Assembly: GCF_013034685.1 (NCBI RefSeq)
Contig: NZ_WQGO01000008.1
Span: forward strand, 103,951 to 167,950
Source: Ruegeria lacuscaerulensis
GTDB taxonomy: Bacteria; Pseudomonadota; Alphaproteobacteria; Rhodobacterales; Rhodobacteraceae
DNA length: 64,000 bases
Reading direction: 5' to 3'
Position 1 is the stretch's first letter, and the number at the start of each line of letters is the position of its first letter. Shown here piece after piece: positions 35,160 through 46,100 of this stretch. Under the pieces are notes generated by a model that was not told the origin of the DNA, searched no databases, and saw only the letters and a program-made list of their open reading frames with translations. The position numbers were made by a program, and so were the translations under genes.

Positions 35160-36164
35160 ATGGGACGTATTCAACTCAAGTCCGTGACCAAAAGCTTTGG
35201 CGATGTGCAGGTCATTCCGCCGCTGGACCTGACCATCGAAGATGGCGAGTTCACCGTCTTCGTCGGCCCCTCGGGCTGCGGTAAATCCACCCTTTTGCGT
35301 CTGATCGCTGGATTGGAAGATATCACCTCGGGCTCTATCGACATTGACGGCGCGGACGCCACCGATGTCCCGCCCGCGAAACGAGGGCTGGCGATGGTGT
35401 TTCAGTCCTATGCTCTGTATCCCCATATGACCGTGCGCAAGAACATCGCCTTTCCCCTTCGTATGGCGAAACTGGATCAGGCCGAGATCGACAAGCGCGT
35501 CGAAGGCGCGGCAAGCGTCCTGAACCTGACCGATTATCTGGACCGCCGTCCAGGACAACTATCGGGCGGCCAACGCCAGCGGGTTGCCATCGGGCGCGCG
35601 ATTGTGCGCGAACCAGCGGCATTTCTGTTCGACGAACCTTTGTCGAACCTCGACGCGGCGCTGCGGGTCGGCATGCGGCTAGAGATCAGCGAATTACACG
35701 AACGCCTCGCGACCACCATGATCTACGTGACCCATGATCAGGTCGAAGCCATGACGATGGCCGACAAGATCGTCGTCCTTCAGGCCGGAGTAATCGAACA
35801 GGTCGGCAGTCCGCTGGAATTATACCGGACACCTCGAAACCTGTTCGTTGCGGGTTTCATTGGCTCCCCCAAAATGAACTTCATCGAGGGCGAAGAGGCC
35901 GCGAAATACGGTGCTCAGACCATCGGAATAAGGCCTGAACATATCACAGTCTCAGACACCGAAGGGGACTGGTCCGGGGTGGTGAGCGTTTCTGAACATC
36001 TGGGCTCGGATACATTTTTCCATGTCCACGAAACCGGGCTGGCCGACACAATCACTGTCCGCGCGGATGGCGAGGTGGGTTTCCGCCATGGCGACCGCGT
36101 TCACCTGACACCGCGCGCTGATGTGATCCACCGGTTCGACGCGAAAGGCTTGCGGATCGGATGA
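35160..36164 (+). CDS. smoK: Sorbitol/mannitol ABC transporter ATP-binding protein
   Basis: A 334-residue MalK/UgpC-type ATPase. Walker A is GPSGCGKST, the signature [15 protein letters not shown], Walker [12 protein letters not shown], the H-loop [21 protein letters not shown], and a C-terminal OB-type regulatory domain ([36 protein letters not shown]). It powers polyol import. Its stop overlaps the smoS start (ATGA), linking transport directly to catabolism. Confidence 0.95.
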   Translation: MGRIQLKSVTKSFGDVQVIPPLDLTIEDGEFTVFVGPSGCGKSTLLRLIAGLEDITSGSIDIDGADATDVPPAKRGLAMVFQSYALYPHMTVRKNIAFPLRMAKLDQAEIDKRVEGAASVLNLTDYLDRRPGQLSGGQRQRVAIGRAIVREPAAFLFDEPLSNLDAALRVGMRLEISELHERLATTMIYVTHDQVEAMTMADKIVVLQAGVIEQVGSPLELYRTPRNLFVAGFIGSPKMNFIEGEEAAKYGAQTIGIRPEHITVSDTEGDWSGVVSVSEHLGSDTFFHVHETGLADTITVRADGEVGFRHGDRVHLTPRADVIHRFDAKGLRIG

Positions 36165-36934
36165 CACGTCTGGCTGGTAAAACCGCCCTGATTACTGGGG
36201 CCGCGCGCGGCATAGGGCTGGCCTTTGCAAAGGCCTATGTTGCGGAGGGAGCCCGTGTCGCCATAGCCGATATCGGCATCCAGCGCGCGCAACAAGCCGC
36301 GACTGAGATCGGCGCATCTGCTCTTGCCGTGGAAATGGACGTGACAAACCAGCCGAGCATCGACAACGCCATCGCCCGCACGACGGCACATTTCGGGCCG
36401 ATCGACATATTGATCAACAACGCAGCGATCTTCACTGCCGCTCCGATTGTTGAAATTGATCGTGCCGACTATGAGCGTGTCTTCGACATCAACGTTGCCG
36501 GTGCCTTGTTCACCATGCAGGCCGTCGCCCGCCATATGATCGCCCATGGTACTAAAGGTCGGATCATCAACATGGCATCGCAAGCTGGGCGGCGTGGAGA
36601 GTCTCTGGTTGCCGTGTACTGCGCCAGCAAGGCCGCGATCATATCCTTGACCCAGTCTGCAGGCCTGAACCTGATCCCACATGGGATAAATGTAAACGCG
36701 ATAGCTCCGGGTGTGGTGGATGGCGAACACTGGGACGGTGTAGATGCGTTCTTTGCCAGACACGAAGGAAAACCCCTCGGACAGAAGAAACGCGAAGTGG
36801 CCGCTGGCGTACCCTATGGTCGCATGGGCCGGGCCGAAGACCTGACCGGCATGGCCGTGTTTCTCGCCTCTGACGAGGCAAAATACATCGTTGCACAAAC
36901 CTATAATGTCGATGGCGGAAATTGGATGAGCTGA
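36161..36934 (+). CDS. smoS: Sorbitol (glucitol) dehydrogenase, SDR family
   Basis: A 257-residue SDR matching the Rhodobacter SmoS type: [42 protein letters not shown], the Ser in [17 protein letters not shown], and the long loop [35 protein letters not shown] that is characteristic of sorbitol/galactitol dehydrogenases. It oxidises D-sorbitol to D-fructose (and galactitol to tagatose in the homologue) with NAD. It overlaps smoK by 4 nt and mtlK by 1 nt (TGATG). Confidence 0.95.
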   Translation: MTRLAGKTALITGAARGIGLAFAKAYVAEGARVAIADIGIQRAQQAATEIGASALAVEMDVTNQPSIDNAIARTTAHFGPIDILINNAAIFTAAPIVEIDRADYERVFDINVAGALFTMQAVARHMIAHGTKGRIINMASQAGRRGESLVAVYCASKAAIISLTQSAGLNLIPHGINVNAIAPGVVDGEHWDGVDAFFARHEGKPLGQKKREVAAGVPYGRMGRAEDLTGMAVFLASDEAKYIVAQTYNVDGGNWMS

Positions 36935-38445
36935 TGAACCCTGTGGCACACGCAACCCCTCCGATCCAGCTGCGGCGAGACAGGCTGGCAGACTTGCCAG
37001 CAACCGTCAGAACCCCTGCTTATCAACCCTCGGACTTGACGCCCGGTATCGTTCACATCGGCCTTGGAAATTTCCACCGCGCTCATCAGGCTTGGTACAT
37101 TCATAAGCTTATGCAGCAGGACCAGGCCCGTGATTGGGCCATTATAGGAGCAGGAGTACGCAGCTATGACGCCGGGATGCGCCAGAAGTTGCTGGCGCAA
37201 GATTGCCTGACCACGTTGATTGAGCTGGATCCACAAGGAATATCCGCAGAGGTCATAGGCCCGATGATCGACTATCTACCGATTGAGGCTGGCAACGCTG
37301 CATTGATCCGCGGGATGGCTGATCCGTCTATCCGAATTGTATCTTTAACTGTAACTGAGGGCGGCTATTTTCTGGATGCCAACACCGGCGCATTCGACAC
37401 GGATCACGATCATATTCTCCACGATGCGGCAAACCCAAATCACCCCCGCACCGCTTTCGGCGCCATTGTTGCAGCGCTCGGGATACGTCGTGCAAATGGC
37501 TTGACCCCCTTCACCGCGCTAAGCTGTGATAACCTGCAGGGCAACGGCACTATCCTTCGAAACTGTATCGTTGGGTTAGCGCGCCTGTCGGACCCTGATC
37601 TTGCCGATTGGATCGACCGAAACGGCGCATTTCCCAATTCGATGGTGGATTGCATCGTGCCAGCAACGGGTGATCAGGTGATTTCACAATGCAACGCACT
37701 TGGTATTGATGACCGCGCCCCGGTTTCACACGAGAACTTTCGCCAATGGGTCATCGAGGATAACTTCTGTGCCGGACGACCATCACTTGAACAAGTTGGA
37801 GCCACCTTAACCGAGGATGTTCACGGATATGAGGCACAGAAGCTGCGCATATTGAACGGAGGCCACCAACTGCTCGCCAATGTTGGAGAGATACTAAACG
37901 TCCCGACGATTTCTGCTTGTATGCAAGACCCTGACATATTGGCGTTTTTTAAAAAAGTCCAAATCGAAGAAATTCTACCCCATGTCGACGCTGTTCCTGG
38001 AACGACCCCGCAAGAGTACCTTGGGTTGGTTGAACGTCGGTTTGAGAACACTGCAATTCACGACACAACGCGCCGGGTCGCGTTCGACGGATCAGCGCGA
38101 CACCCTGGGTTTGTGCTGCCCTCGATACGCGATGCAATTGCTTCGGGCTCTTTCATAAACGGGCTTGCTCTAGCAGAAGCTTTTTGGTGCAGAATGTGCG
38201 CAGGGGTTCGCGAGGATGGCTCAGAAATCGCCCCTAACGATCCTGTTTGGGAAAATCTGAGAAAAACGGCGCTGGCGGCCAAAACTGATCCTGGACTTTG
38301 GCTTGAACAGGACCTGTATTGTGGCGATTTTGACCATGACACGCAGTTTGTGGCTGCTTTTGCTCGGTGGTTAAACGAGATCTGGAAAAATGGGAGCAAA
38401 GCGGTTCTAGCCGAATTTGTCTCTCACAACTCATTATCCCATTAG
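36934..38445 (+). CDS. mtlK: Mannitol 2-dehydrogenase, polyol-specific long-chain dehydrogenase family
   Basis: This 503-residue NAD-dependent enzyme oxidises D-mannitol to D-fructose and, in the homologues, D-arabitol to D-xylulose. It shows VHIGLGNFHRAHQAWYIHKLM (cofactor region), LTVTEGGYF, the ALSCDNLQGNG substrate region, MVDCIVPAT and the KLRILNGGHQLLANVGEIL helix containing the catalytic Lys/Asn/His set. The ATG at 36934 overlaps the smoS stop. A TTG four codons upstream is less likely. It is the last gene of the polyol operon. No fructokinase gene (mtlZ in R. sphaeroides) follows, so fructose must be phosphorylated elsewhere. Confidence 0.95.
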   Translation: MNPVAHATPPIQLRRDRLADLPATVRTPAYQPSDLTPGIVHIGLGNFHRAHQAWYIHKLMQQDQARDWAIIGAGVRSYDAGMRQKLLAQDCLTTLIELDPQGISAEVIGPMIDYLPIEAGNAALIRGMADPSIRIVSLTVTEGGYFLDANTGAFDTDHDHILHDAANPNHPRTAFGAIVAALGIRRANGLTPFTALSCDNLQGNGTILRNCIVGLARLSDPDLADWIDRNGAFPNSMVDCIVPATGDQVISQCNALGIDDRAPVSHENFRQWVIEDNFCAGRPSLEQVGATLTEDVHGYEAQKLRILNGGHQLLANVGEILNVPTISACMQDPDILAFFKKVQIEEILPHVDAVPGTTPQEYLGLVERRFENTAIHDTTRRVAFDGSARHPGFVLPSIRDAIASGSFINGLALAEAFWCRMCAGVREDGSEIAPNDPVWENLRKTALAAKTDPGLWLEQDLYCGDFDHDTQFVAAFARWLNEIWKNGSKAVLAEFVSHNSLSH

Positions 38446-38572
38446 CTTCCCACAACTCCAATCAAGCAGCCGCGGCGCAACTTCATCTTCGCCCTTGGAA
38501 CGGCATTGTCCTCTCCAACACAGAATCTAACGAACAATACTGGTACAGCGAACTTTGGAACATCATCACGAT

Positions 38573-39562
38573 CTAAAAACCACCAACTCGTTCAATGAGC
38601 CAATACATCGACACTGAACCAATGCCATAAGCGGTAACAAGCGTTGCGGTTTGGCTGATCGGAAGTGCTGTGAACCGCCAAACCAAAACCAGAACAGCCA
38701 AAGCCCCGACAAAACTTAGTTGTCCGGCCTCGACGCCAAGGTTGAATGCAAGCAAGGCTTCAGGAATGTCGTTAGAGGGAAGCCCTATCTCGGCCAAAGC
38801 GCCTGCAAATCCAAGCCCATGCAAAAGCCCAAACCCGAAACATACGATCCAGGGTTTCTGTTTTGAAAGTCGGAACCGACCTTCGCCGCCCTTTACAATC
38901 TCCATCGCCAAAAAAACGATGGAAAGCGCGATAACGGCTTCGACCGGTGGCCCGGGAACATTTAAAACTCCGAGTGTTGCCAATGCCAGTGTAATCGAAT
39001 GGGCAAGCGTAAAGGCTGTTACGGCTCCCACCAGCCTCCAGGGATCGCGGACTAGAATAAACAGCGCGAAGACAAATAACAGATGGTCCCAGCCTTCCAG
39101 AATATGTTCAAAACCCAACTGAAAATACGCGATGAAAACAGACCATGCTGTCTGTTCAGAGGGTATTCTCTGGGCGGTAATATCTGAGGTGAAACGGAGT
39201 GTAGCAGACTCGGCCTGAAGGGGATGCCAGCGGAACAATACATCGTTTTTTTGGGTCTCCAGCCCTTCGATTGTAATGGATTGACCCGCGACATCCGCGC
39301 GGCACTCCACAATCCAGCTAGAAACCCATGCTCGCCCATCGGACATTGGATCAGGCCCGCTGGCAGGTGTACAGCTATCCGGTAGCACCACGTCGATCGC
39401 CATTGGCTGACCGTTCACGTCTGGCTTACGCCAATGAACACTCCAGGCATCCGGTGAGATTTGACGAATTTCTAGATATCCCGGATCAAGCGCATGTGCG
39501 GCTGCATTGCCGGCAGACCAGGCAAACAGCAGAGCATACAATAGGCCAAGTATGAATTTCAT
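38573..39562 (-). CDS. HupE/UreJ-type membrane protein with large N-terminal periplasmic domain
   Basis: This 329-residue protein has a signal sequence (about 1-23), a periplasmic beta-rich domain (to about residue 140: HALDPGYLEIRQISPDAWSVHWRKPDVNGQPM) and then six membrane segments of the HupE/UreJ_2 family. The conserved HILEGWDHLLFVFALFIL, FTLAHSITLALATLGVLNVP and CFGFGLLHGLGFAGALAEIGLP carry His and Asp residues inside the membrane. These resemble nickel/cobalt permease motifs. No hydrogenase gene is visible and ureG is 38 kb away, so the role here is open. It overlaps the PpiC gene by 4 nt. The C-terminus ends in a short membrane segment. Confidence 0.85.
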   Translation of the reverse strand: MKFILGLLYALLFAWSAGNAAAHALDPGYLEIRQISPDAWSVHWRKPDVNGQPMAIDVVLPDSCTPASGPDPMSDGRAWVSSWIVECRADVAGQSITIEGLETQKNDVLFRWHPLQAESATLRFTSDITAQRIPSEQTAWSVFIAYFQLGFEHILEGWDHLLFVFALFILVRDPWRLVGAVTAFTLAHSITLALATLGVLNVPGPPVEAVIALSIVFLAMEIVKGGEGRFRLSKQKPWIVCFGFGLLHGLGFAGALAEIGLPSNDIPEALLAFNLGVEAGQLSFVGALAVLVLVWRFTALPISQTATLVTAYGIGSVSMYWLIERVGGF

Positions 39563-40389
39563 TTGGCCTGACCTGTGAAATCGGGTGCAATGATCTCATA
39601 ATTGTCGGCAAGAGCCTCATACTGCGCCTGCGCCAGATCTTCGCTCATGACGCGGCGCCAATCCCGCAGCACTTCATCGTAGATATCTGACAATGGAGGT
39701 ATCCGGCTTGGCTCGATCTTCAGCAGCTGTACCAGGTGGACCCCGTAGCCTGATTGGATTGGCCCCACCCATCGACCTTCTTCGAGATTGACGAAACCAT
39801 CGGAGAACCCTGTTCCGAAGACAGAGTCGATGACCCGCGTCGCGGTCAGCGGCATCGACGCAGGCAGCAATGTCGCGCGGTCCAAGTCGGATACCTCTTG
39901 TTCCGCTCGCAACGCGGACAATGCCCTTTCGATGTCGGCGTCACTTGGCTTTTCACCAAGAAAAACCTGAGTGAAGGCAATCTTTTTTGGTGTCGCGTAG
40001 CGGTCCGCATTTTGCTGGAGGAAAACTTCTAGATCTTTGTCTGCAGGTACAACTGACGTGGCCATGGCTTCGGTCAAAAAATCCATCTTTTGGCTCAGGC
40101 GCGATCTGATCACGCTATCCCCGCGATCCAGACCAAGCTTTCTCGCTTCCCTAACCAGAACCTCTTCGCGGATGGATGCATCGACCAAAGCCTGAAGCTC
40201 GGCATTGCTGGGCCGACGTTTCCACCTGGCTGCGAACTGTTCAGCTAACCGCGCGGCATCGCTTTCGCTTATTGCTATGGCCTCTGGATCTGCGATCAAC
40301 TCGTCATTCGGAGAAACAATGTGAAACCAAATGAATATGGCAGCTCCGATCAAGAAGAAATGGAATAGAGGTTCTATCACTATTCGCAT
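39559..40389 (-). CDS. Membrane-anchored PpiC-type peptidyl-prolyl cis-trans isomerase
   Basis: This 276-residue foldase has an N-terminal membrane anchor (IVIEPLFHFFLIGAAIFIWFHIV) followed by a SurA-N-like helical part (LAEQFAARWKRRPSNAELQALVDASIREEVLVREARKLGLDRGDSVIRSRLSQKM). The PpiC/parvulin domain (about 115-235: RYATPKKIAFTQVFLG, VFGTGFSDGFVNLEEGRWVGPIQSGYGVHLVQL) is somewhat divergent. The start at 40389 is chosen because AGGAG lies 5 nt upstream. A start eight codons earlier is possible. It is placed between DUF3604 and HupE genes on one transcript and probably helps one of them fold in the periplasm. Confidence 0.85.
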   Translation of the reverse strand: MRIVIEPLFHFFLIGAAIFIWFHIVSPNDELIADPEAIAISESDAARLAEQFAARWKRRPSNAELQALVDASIREEVLVREARKLGLDRGDSVIRSRLSQKMDFLTEAMATSVVPADKDLEVFLQQNADRYATPKKIAFTQVFLGEKPSDADIERALSALRAEQEVSDLDRATLLPASMPLTATRVIDSVFGTGFSDGFVNLEEGRWVGPIQSGYGVHLVQLLKIEPSRIPPLSDIYDEVLRDWRRVMSEDLAQAQYEALADNYEIIAPDFTGQAK

Positions 40390-40547
40390 GAAGGCTCCTG
40401 CGTGAAACGCCATCTGGCGATATGTTTTATGCTGGCTTCAGTCAGTTAAATTTTCCAAGGAATCGTAGCCCACGACGTTTTGCAGCTCAGGTGAGAGCAA
40501 CGCGGCAAAGGTTGCTGCCTCATTCTTCAAACGCGTGCGAAGAAACG

Positions 40548-42470
40548 TCACTCTGCCGGTGTATACCAAATCGGCGAAGAGTACGCGCGTTCCTGATGCG
40601 TAAGCACCGCATCCTCTGGTAGCTCGGCACCAAACCTCAATTTGTCGTACAGTATCCAACGTGGCGTCGGGATTTCGAGCGCACGTACGTAGTAGAATGC
40701 GCGCGCATTTGGATCGAAATCAGGATCAGACCAAACGGTTACAAGTTCGGCGGTCCCGATTGTGTTGGTCCAACTTGCGGTTTCGGTATCCACCGTGTTG
40801 CCAACCGCAGGGATTTTGCCGTTTTGATCAGCAACTCGATCGTCCGACCATGCCACATCGTAGACCTTCTCCTGCAAAGCACCTTCGGAGTCCAGCCATC
40901 CCTTAATCACCTGCACACGATCCAGATTGGCCCCAACCGGGTCGCGTAATGCAGCGATCAGGAATGAGGGTGCTCCGTCGCCCTCATTAGGGCGCATGTC
41001 GGAACCCATTGGAACGCCCTTCGTGTAGCCAACATTTGCAATGAACCGGGTTTCAACATCGGCGTCATTGAAATCCCATCCACCAAAGAAGCGCAGACCA
41101 ATCCGTGGCCCCGTGGTCGCGTAGGTTTCGCGCCGCTTGAATGCATCGAAAATCGCCGCGCGCGTATTTTCAGTCGCCCAAACGGCCGTGTAGCCGGACG
41201 CGACGAGGAGGTCGCCGGGAATTTCGCCAAGATCATTGGCTATGAAAGGATGCTTGATCCTTGTGGCCGAAGGCTCAACGCTGACGGATTTTCCGAAGAA
41301 GTTATCTTCTTCGGCTGTCGCCAGAGATGTATGGCTGTCCGTCGCGCCGCCCATGCCGAACTTATAGGGGTTCACGCCGAACTTTTCTTCCAACATCAAG
41401 CCGCGCTTCAATGCCTCGCGCGCGTATTCACCAGCCAGCATGTCGTCGGTTTTAAGTTCAGAGATATCAAGATTGCCGACATCCCAGTTTTCGTAATCCG
41501 CAAATTCATCATCAGGGCTCAGGAAGGGATGCGCTTCGCCGTCGCCCTTGATCTGAGTGACCTCATAATGCGGCTCCCATTTAGCGCGGGCAGCGACGTA
41601 TTCTTCGTCAACCTTTCCACCGTGATAGGTGTCTTCGGTTGGGAACATCCATCCATTTGACAAGTTGCCATTATGAGCGAATGCAACCGCGCGCCCGCCT
41701 GTTTTCTGCTGATACTCTTCAAGCCAAGCATAAAGCGCCTTTGGATCTGTATCACCATAAGGGGGTTGCGTGACCGGAGGTACCATTTGAAGCGCCCTGA
41801 TAGGCCCATCGCGCAGCATAACGTTCCGGTGCAGGTTGAAGCCTTTCGGAACCGACGTCCACTCGAACCCAATGAAAGCGGTGAAATTGCCAGGGTCGTT
41901 GTGTCGTTCAGCCGCCAGAACGATATTTTCCCAAGTAAAGGCAAAAGCATCAGCGCCCGGGCTGTATGATTCAAGCAAAACTTCCGGCAGAGTCATCTGT
42001 GAGAAGTTGGTAATAATGTCGAATGCAGCCTTGCCAGCTTCTTCTCCACCCGCTTTGTAACCTTTGTACCACTCCAATCCTTTCGGATCGGCGAGAACAC
42101 CGGGTTTGCCTGCCTGCAGATCAGGAGCGAATCCCATCAAGTCTGTGTGGTCCGTAAGAACCATCCAATCCAATGGCCGGGCCAGTCTGACAGGCTGGCC
42201 CGTCGAAGAAATGACTTGCTCACCTTTGGCAAAGCGCCAGGCTTCGTCCGGCAGCAGAGTGTTGCCAAAGGCTCCGGCGTCCAATGAAAGTCCCGTATGA
42301 AGGTGAGTGTCCCCCCATAAGGGGCGTTCCGGGAAGGATCTGTTGGCATAGGGAGAATAGGGTTGCTCCGAGAACAAGCCCTCGGCAGCCTCTTCACTTG
42401 GGACAGCATCGGCGAAGGCGCTAACCGGCGTCAATCCTAGAGCTGTTAAGCTTAGAAGCATACGAAACAT
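40548..42470 (-). CDS. Exported DUF3604 family protein, PHP-like metal-dependent hydrolase
   Basis: This 640-residue protein has a signal peptide (about 1-21, ending AFADA). Early in the mature part it has [34 protein letters not shown] and [14 protein letters not shown], the HxH and TDH motifs of the PHP/amidohydrolase-like metal site. Further DUF3604 blocks are [77 protein letters not shown] and the C-terminal [25 protein letters not shown]. The fold suggests a periplasmic metal-dependent hydrolase of unknown substrate. The ATG at 42470 has GGGAGGT upstream. It is the first gene of the DUF3604-PpiC-HupE operon. Confidence 0.9.
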   Translation of the reverse strand: MFRMLLSLTALGLTPVSAFADAVPSEEAAEGLFSEQPYSPYANRSFPERPLWGDTHLHTGLSLDAGAFGNTLLPDEAWRFAKGEQVISSTGQPVRLARPLDWMVLTDHTDLMGFAPDLQAGKPGVLADPKGLEWYKGYKAGGEEAGKAAFDIITNFSQMTLPEVLLESYSPGADAFAFTWENIVLAAERHNDPGNFTAFIGFEWTSVPKGFNLHRNVMLRDGPIRALQMVPPVTQPPYGDTDPKALYAWLEEYQQKTGGRAVAFAHNGNLSNGWMFPTEDTYHGGKVDEEYVAARAKWEPHYEVTQIKGDGEAHPFLSPDDEFADYENWDVGNLDISELKTDDMLAGEYAREALKRGLMLEEKFGVNPYKFGMGGATDSHTSLATAEEDNFFGKSVSVEPSATRIKHPFIANDLGEIPGDLLVASGYTAVWATENTRAAIFDAFKRRETYATTGPRIGLRFFGGWDFNDADVETRFIANVGYTKGVPMGSDMRPNEGDGAPSFLIAALRDPVGANLDRVQVIKGWLDSEGALQEKVYDVAWSDDRVADQNGKIPAVGNTVDTETASWTNTIGTAELVTVWSDPDFDPNARAFYYVRALEIPTPRWILYDKLRFGAELPEDAVLTHQERAYSSPIWYTPAE

Positions 42471-43161
42471 TGTGACCTCCCAAATCAATTTTTACCCGGC
42501 AGCGTTGGTGATTTACGTCGCATCGGACTAATATTCGCATTTCTTTATATCATATTGATTTTGTTCTTCGGAAAGATTCTTGTTTCGTTGTGACGGTGCT
42601 AGAAATGAGACAGGCCAAAGACCCCTTTCCTAACATCGTTCAAATGACAGTTTGCCAACAAACTAAGGTCTTTATCCTACCAATCTATATGGTTGGAACG
42701 TTGCTGGTCGATTTCCTTAAAACAGACTGGACGGTCATCTCGTTCTTGACGCCCGAGAAAGCTTCCTACTTACAATTTGGAGTTTATCTGAGAATCGACT
42801 CTCACGTGATTAAGCGTCAATCGCAGCACGACATTACATGACAAACGACCGTAAATGGCTGCAGTTTATGGGAGAAGAGTTCATTCGTCGGTGCGATGGC
42901 ATAGGTAGAGTTCCAAATCATCGACCACATTGGGAACAGTTGAAGCGGTTCGCTTGAATCCGACTTTGCATCCAGTAACACGTCAAGAGAGCCAATGAAG
43001 CCCTTGACCTCTTACAAAACGGTAGTCTTCACTAAACAAAAAACTGATCATACTGTTGGACAAATGAGCCACCGGTCATTTGACGGGTTAAGTTAACAAG
43101 GAGATGCTTGCTGGCAGTGCGCATTCAGAGATCCTACTCCTAACGCAAGCAATACCAATTG
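42471..43161. other. 690-bp divergent region holding promoters for DUF3604 operon and the giant cyclase
   Basis: AT-rich sequence near 42500-42570 is the likely promoter zone of the DUF3604 operon. A 39-codon open frame (42838-42957) reads MTNDRKWLQFMGEEFIRRCD and on to HRPHWEQLKRFA, which looks protein-like but has no ribosome-binding site. It may be a remnant or a tiny gene. Nothing else was recognised. Confidence 0.4.
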
Positions 43162-46100
43162 ATGTCCGAAACAGCGTCTTGGCTAAATAAACATGGTTTG
43201 TCCAAGTATGCCGCCGCTTTTGCCGAACATGAAATTGAACTTTGCGACCTGTCTGAACTAACTGACGAAGACCTTATTACCATCGGACTTCCCTTGGGGC
43301 CGAGAAGGCGTTTTCTGAAAGCCGTTCGCGCCAGCATGGAAATGGGGCAGCGCCGGCCCAGCAATAGCAACAGCGCCGAGATCGTGGCTGAGCGGCGACA
43401 ACTTACTGTAATGTTTATCGATCTTGTCGGTTCAACGGAAATAGCGCAAAGCGTTGACCCGGAAGATTTGGCTGATGTACTTCGACTTTTCAAGGAAACC
43501 TGTGCTGCGGCCGTTGCAGCATTTGATGGCCATATTGCCAGCTACTATGGCGACGGCATTATGGTTTTCTTTGGGTTTCCCCACGCCCATGAAGACGACC
43601 CGGAGCGCGCTATTCGTGCCGGTCTGCGCATCATTGATGAGATGCCAGATGTTCGCACCCACGCGAAACTCAACGTTCGGATTGGGATAGCAACCGGGTT
43701 GGTTGTGGTCGGCGATCTGCGCGGCGAAAAGATGTTTGAAGACGGAACGGCGATGGGTGAGGCACCCAATCTGGCCGCGCGTCTTCAAGCGATGGCGGAT
43801 CCGGGTACGATGATCATCGCCCCAACCACTCATCAGCTGGCGGGTGATGCTTTTAAATACGTTCTGCGCGGTGCGTTCAAACTCAAAGGTTTTGCTAAGG
43901 AAGTCGAAGCCTGGCAAGTAACCGGGGAGCGGGAAACAGTCAGCCGATTTATGGCGATCGACAATATTTTGCTCAAGCCCTTGGTCGGTCGCACCGCGGA
44001 ATTGGAGGCGCTGAACGACAATTGGGCTTTGGCCGGTGATCGCCAGGGTCAGGTTGTGTTGGTGTCAGGTGAGCCGGGAATTGGCAAGTCGCGTCTGGTA
44101 GAAGAATTTCGGCAGAACATCTCGGACTTGCCCCACAAGCAAATGCGATATCAGTGTTCTCCATATCATTTTGCGACTTCCCTGCACCCCATCATTCGCC
44201 AACTTGAGAATGCAGCTGATCTTCGCGCGGACGAGCCAAATCACGTTAAGCTTGAAAAAATCCGCGGCGTGTTGAGCGATCAATCGGACGATGCTTTGAA
44301 GTTGGCAGGATCCCTTTTGTCTGTTCCGTTTGAAGATCATTTGGGACCTTTAGATCTGACACCGCAGCAGATCATGGAACAGTCGCTGGAATTGTTGCTG
44401 GATAATCTTGCGTCAGAGGCTGACGGTCCTCCAGTTCTCTTCCTTTTGGAAGATGCCCACTGGATTGATCCAACAACCAAATTGCTGCTTGATCGGATGG
44501 TGGACCGAATTCACAACCTTCCGGTGCTGGTCGTCATGACATTCCGGCCCGAGTTCGATCCAGGTTGGACACTGCAATCGAACCTTACGAAGGTTGATTT
44601 GAAGCAGCTAAACTTTCGACAAGTAAAGAGCATTGTTGACGAAGTCGCCAAAGGCGAGATGGTCGCTGATGAGATGTATGACGTGGTCGCGGCAAGATCC
44701 AACGGCGTGCCCCTATACGTTGAGGAGGTGACGAAAGATCTCCTTGAATCTGGCGTCCTGACCAGGGGAAGAGACACCTACACGATGGGCGGGGCATCGC
44801 CGGCAAACTCGGTGCCCAGTACGTTACATGATGCATTGATGGCACGCCTTGATCGCCTGAGCTCTGCCAAAGAGGTCGCCCAGATTGGCGCTGTAATTGG
44901 CCCTCAGTTTACTTATCAATTGATCTCAAAAGTGGCGAACGTAAGCGATGGTGCGTTGCGCGCAGGGCTGGAGCTTTTGGTCGAGGCTGGCATAGTAACA
45001 GCGTCTCGTTCAGAGGGTTTCGAAACCTTCAGCTACTGTCACGCCCTTATTCGTGATACCGCTTACAACAGCCTTCTTAAGCGGGAACGTCGGGTTCTGC
45101 ACTCTCGTGTCGCGCAATATTTGAAAGAAAAGTCGGCTCATACGGGTGATGCAAGCCCGGAAATTCTGGCTCATCACTACACCATGGCAGGCATGTGTAA
45201 GGAGGCTGTGGACTATCGTTATCTTGCAGGTCAGCGAGCAGTCCAGCGGTCTGCTAACATTGAAGCAGGCACGCAATTGTCCCTGGCGATTGAGCAGCTT
45301 GGCGAAATGGATCAAAGTATCGAGCGGGACCGCAAGGAAATTGAGGTTCAGGTTCTCAAGGCCGGTGTCTTACGAACGACCGCCGGAATAGCCGCCGACG
45401 AAACCGGTTCTGTTTACGAAAGAATACGCGACTTGTGTGAACGCGTTGAAGAAACAGAGCAGCTATTTCCAGTTCTGAATGGTTTGTATTCCTTCCATTT
45501 GGTGCGCGCCGAGTATGATTTGGCCAGGAACGTCGCGGCGCAATTGCTGGATCTGTCGACCTCGACTCGTGAGACGCAGCATCAGATGGTGGCGCATCGC
45601 GCAATGGGCGCAGTACTGTTTCATATTGGTGATCTGGAGCCCGCATACGAGCATTTAAGCAAAGCACTCGAACTCTACAGCCGGGAACGTGATGCACATC
45701 TGGCTTACATCTATGGATCCGACCATGCGGCGATTACGTCGTGTTTCCTAAGCTTGGCAATGTGGATGCGCGGGGATCCAGACACAGCACTTGAGGTGCA
45801 AATGCTGGCGGTTTCGGGTGCAAAAGAGCTGGAGCATGCTCACAGTATCGCGCAGTCTCTGACCTATCTATGCATGCTTCATCTGTTGCGCCGTGAACCC
45901 GAAAAAGTGCTGGAGATCGCAAAGCAGCTTGACGGGCTGTCAGCCAAGCACTCATTCACATTCATGTCTTTGACTGCGACCTTGTGGCGAAGCTGGGTGA
46001 AAGCCCATGTTTCGCCAAACCAAGAATCAATCGATGCGTTACACGAAGCGTCGATAGCGTGGTGGGAGAGTGGTGCGGGAAACTACAAACCATTCTTTCT

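Noticed and set aside
38573..39562. Hydrogenase or urease accessory role for the HupE-like gene
   Set aside because: No hydrogenase or urease structural genes are near; the family name alone is not evidence.
42590..42841. 83-codon frame in the divergent region
   Set aside because: Composition and lack of a start signal suggest chance; it lies in an AT-rich promoter region.
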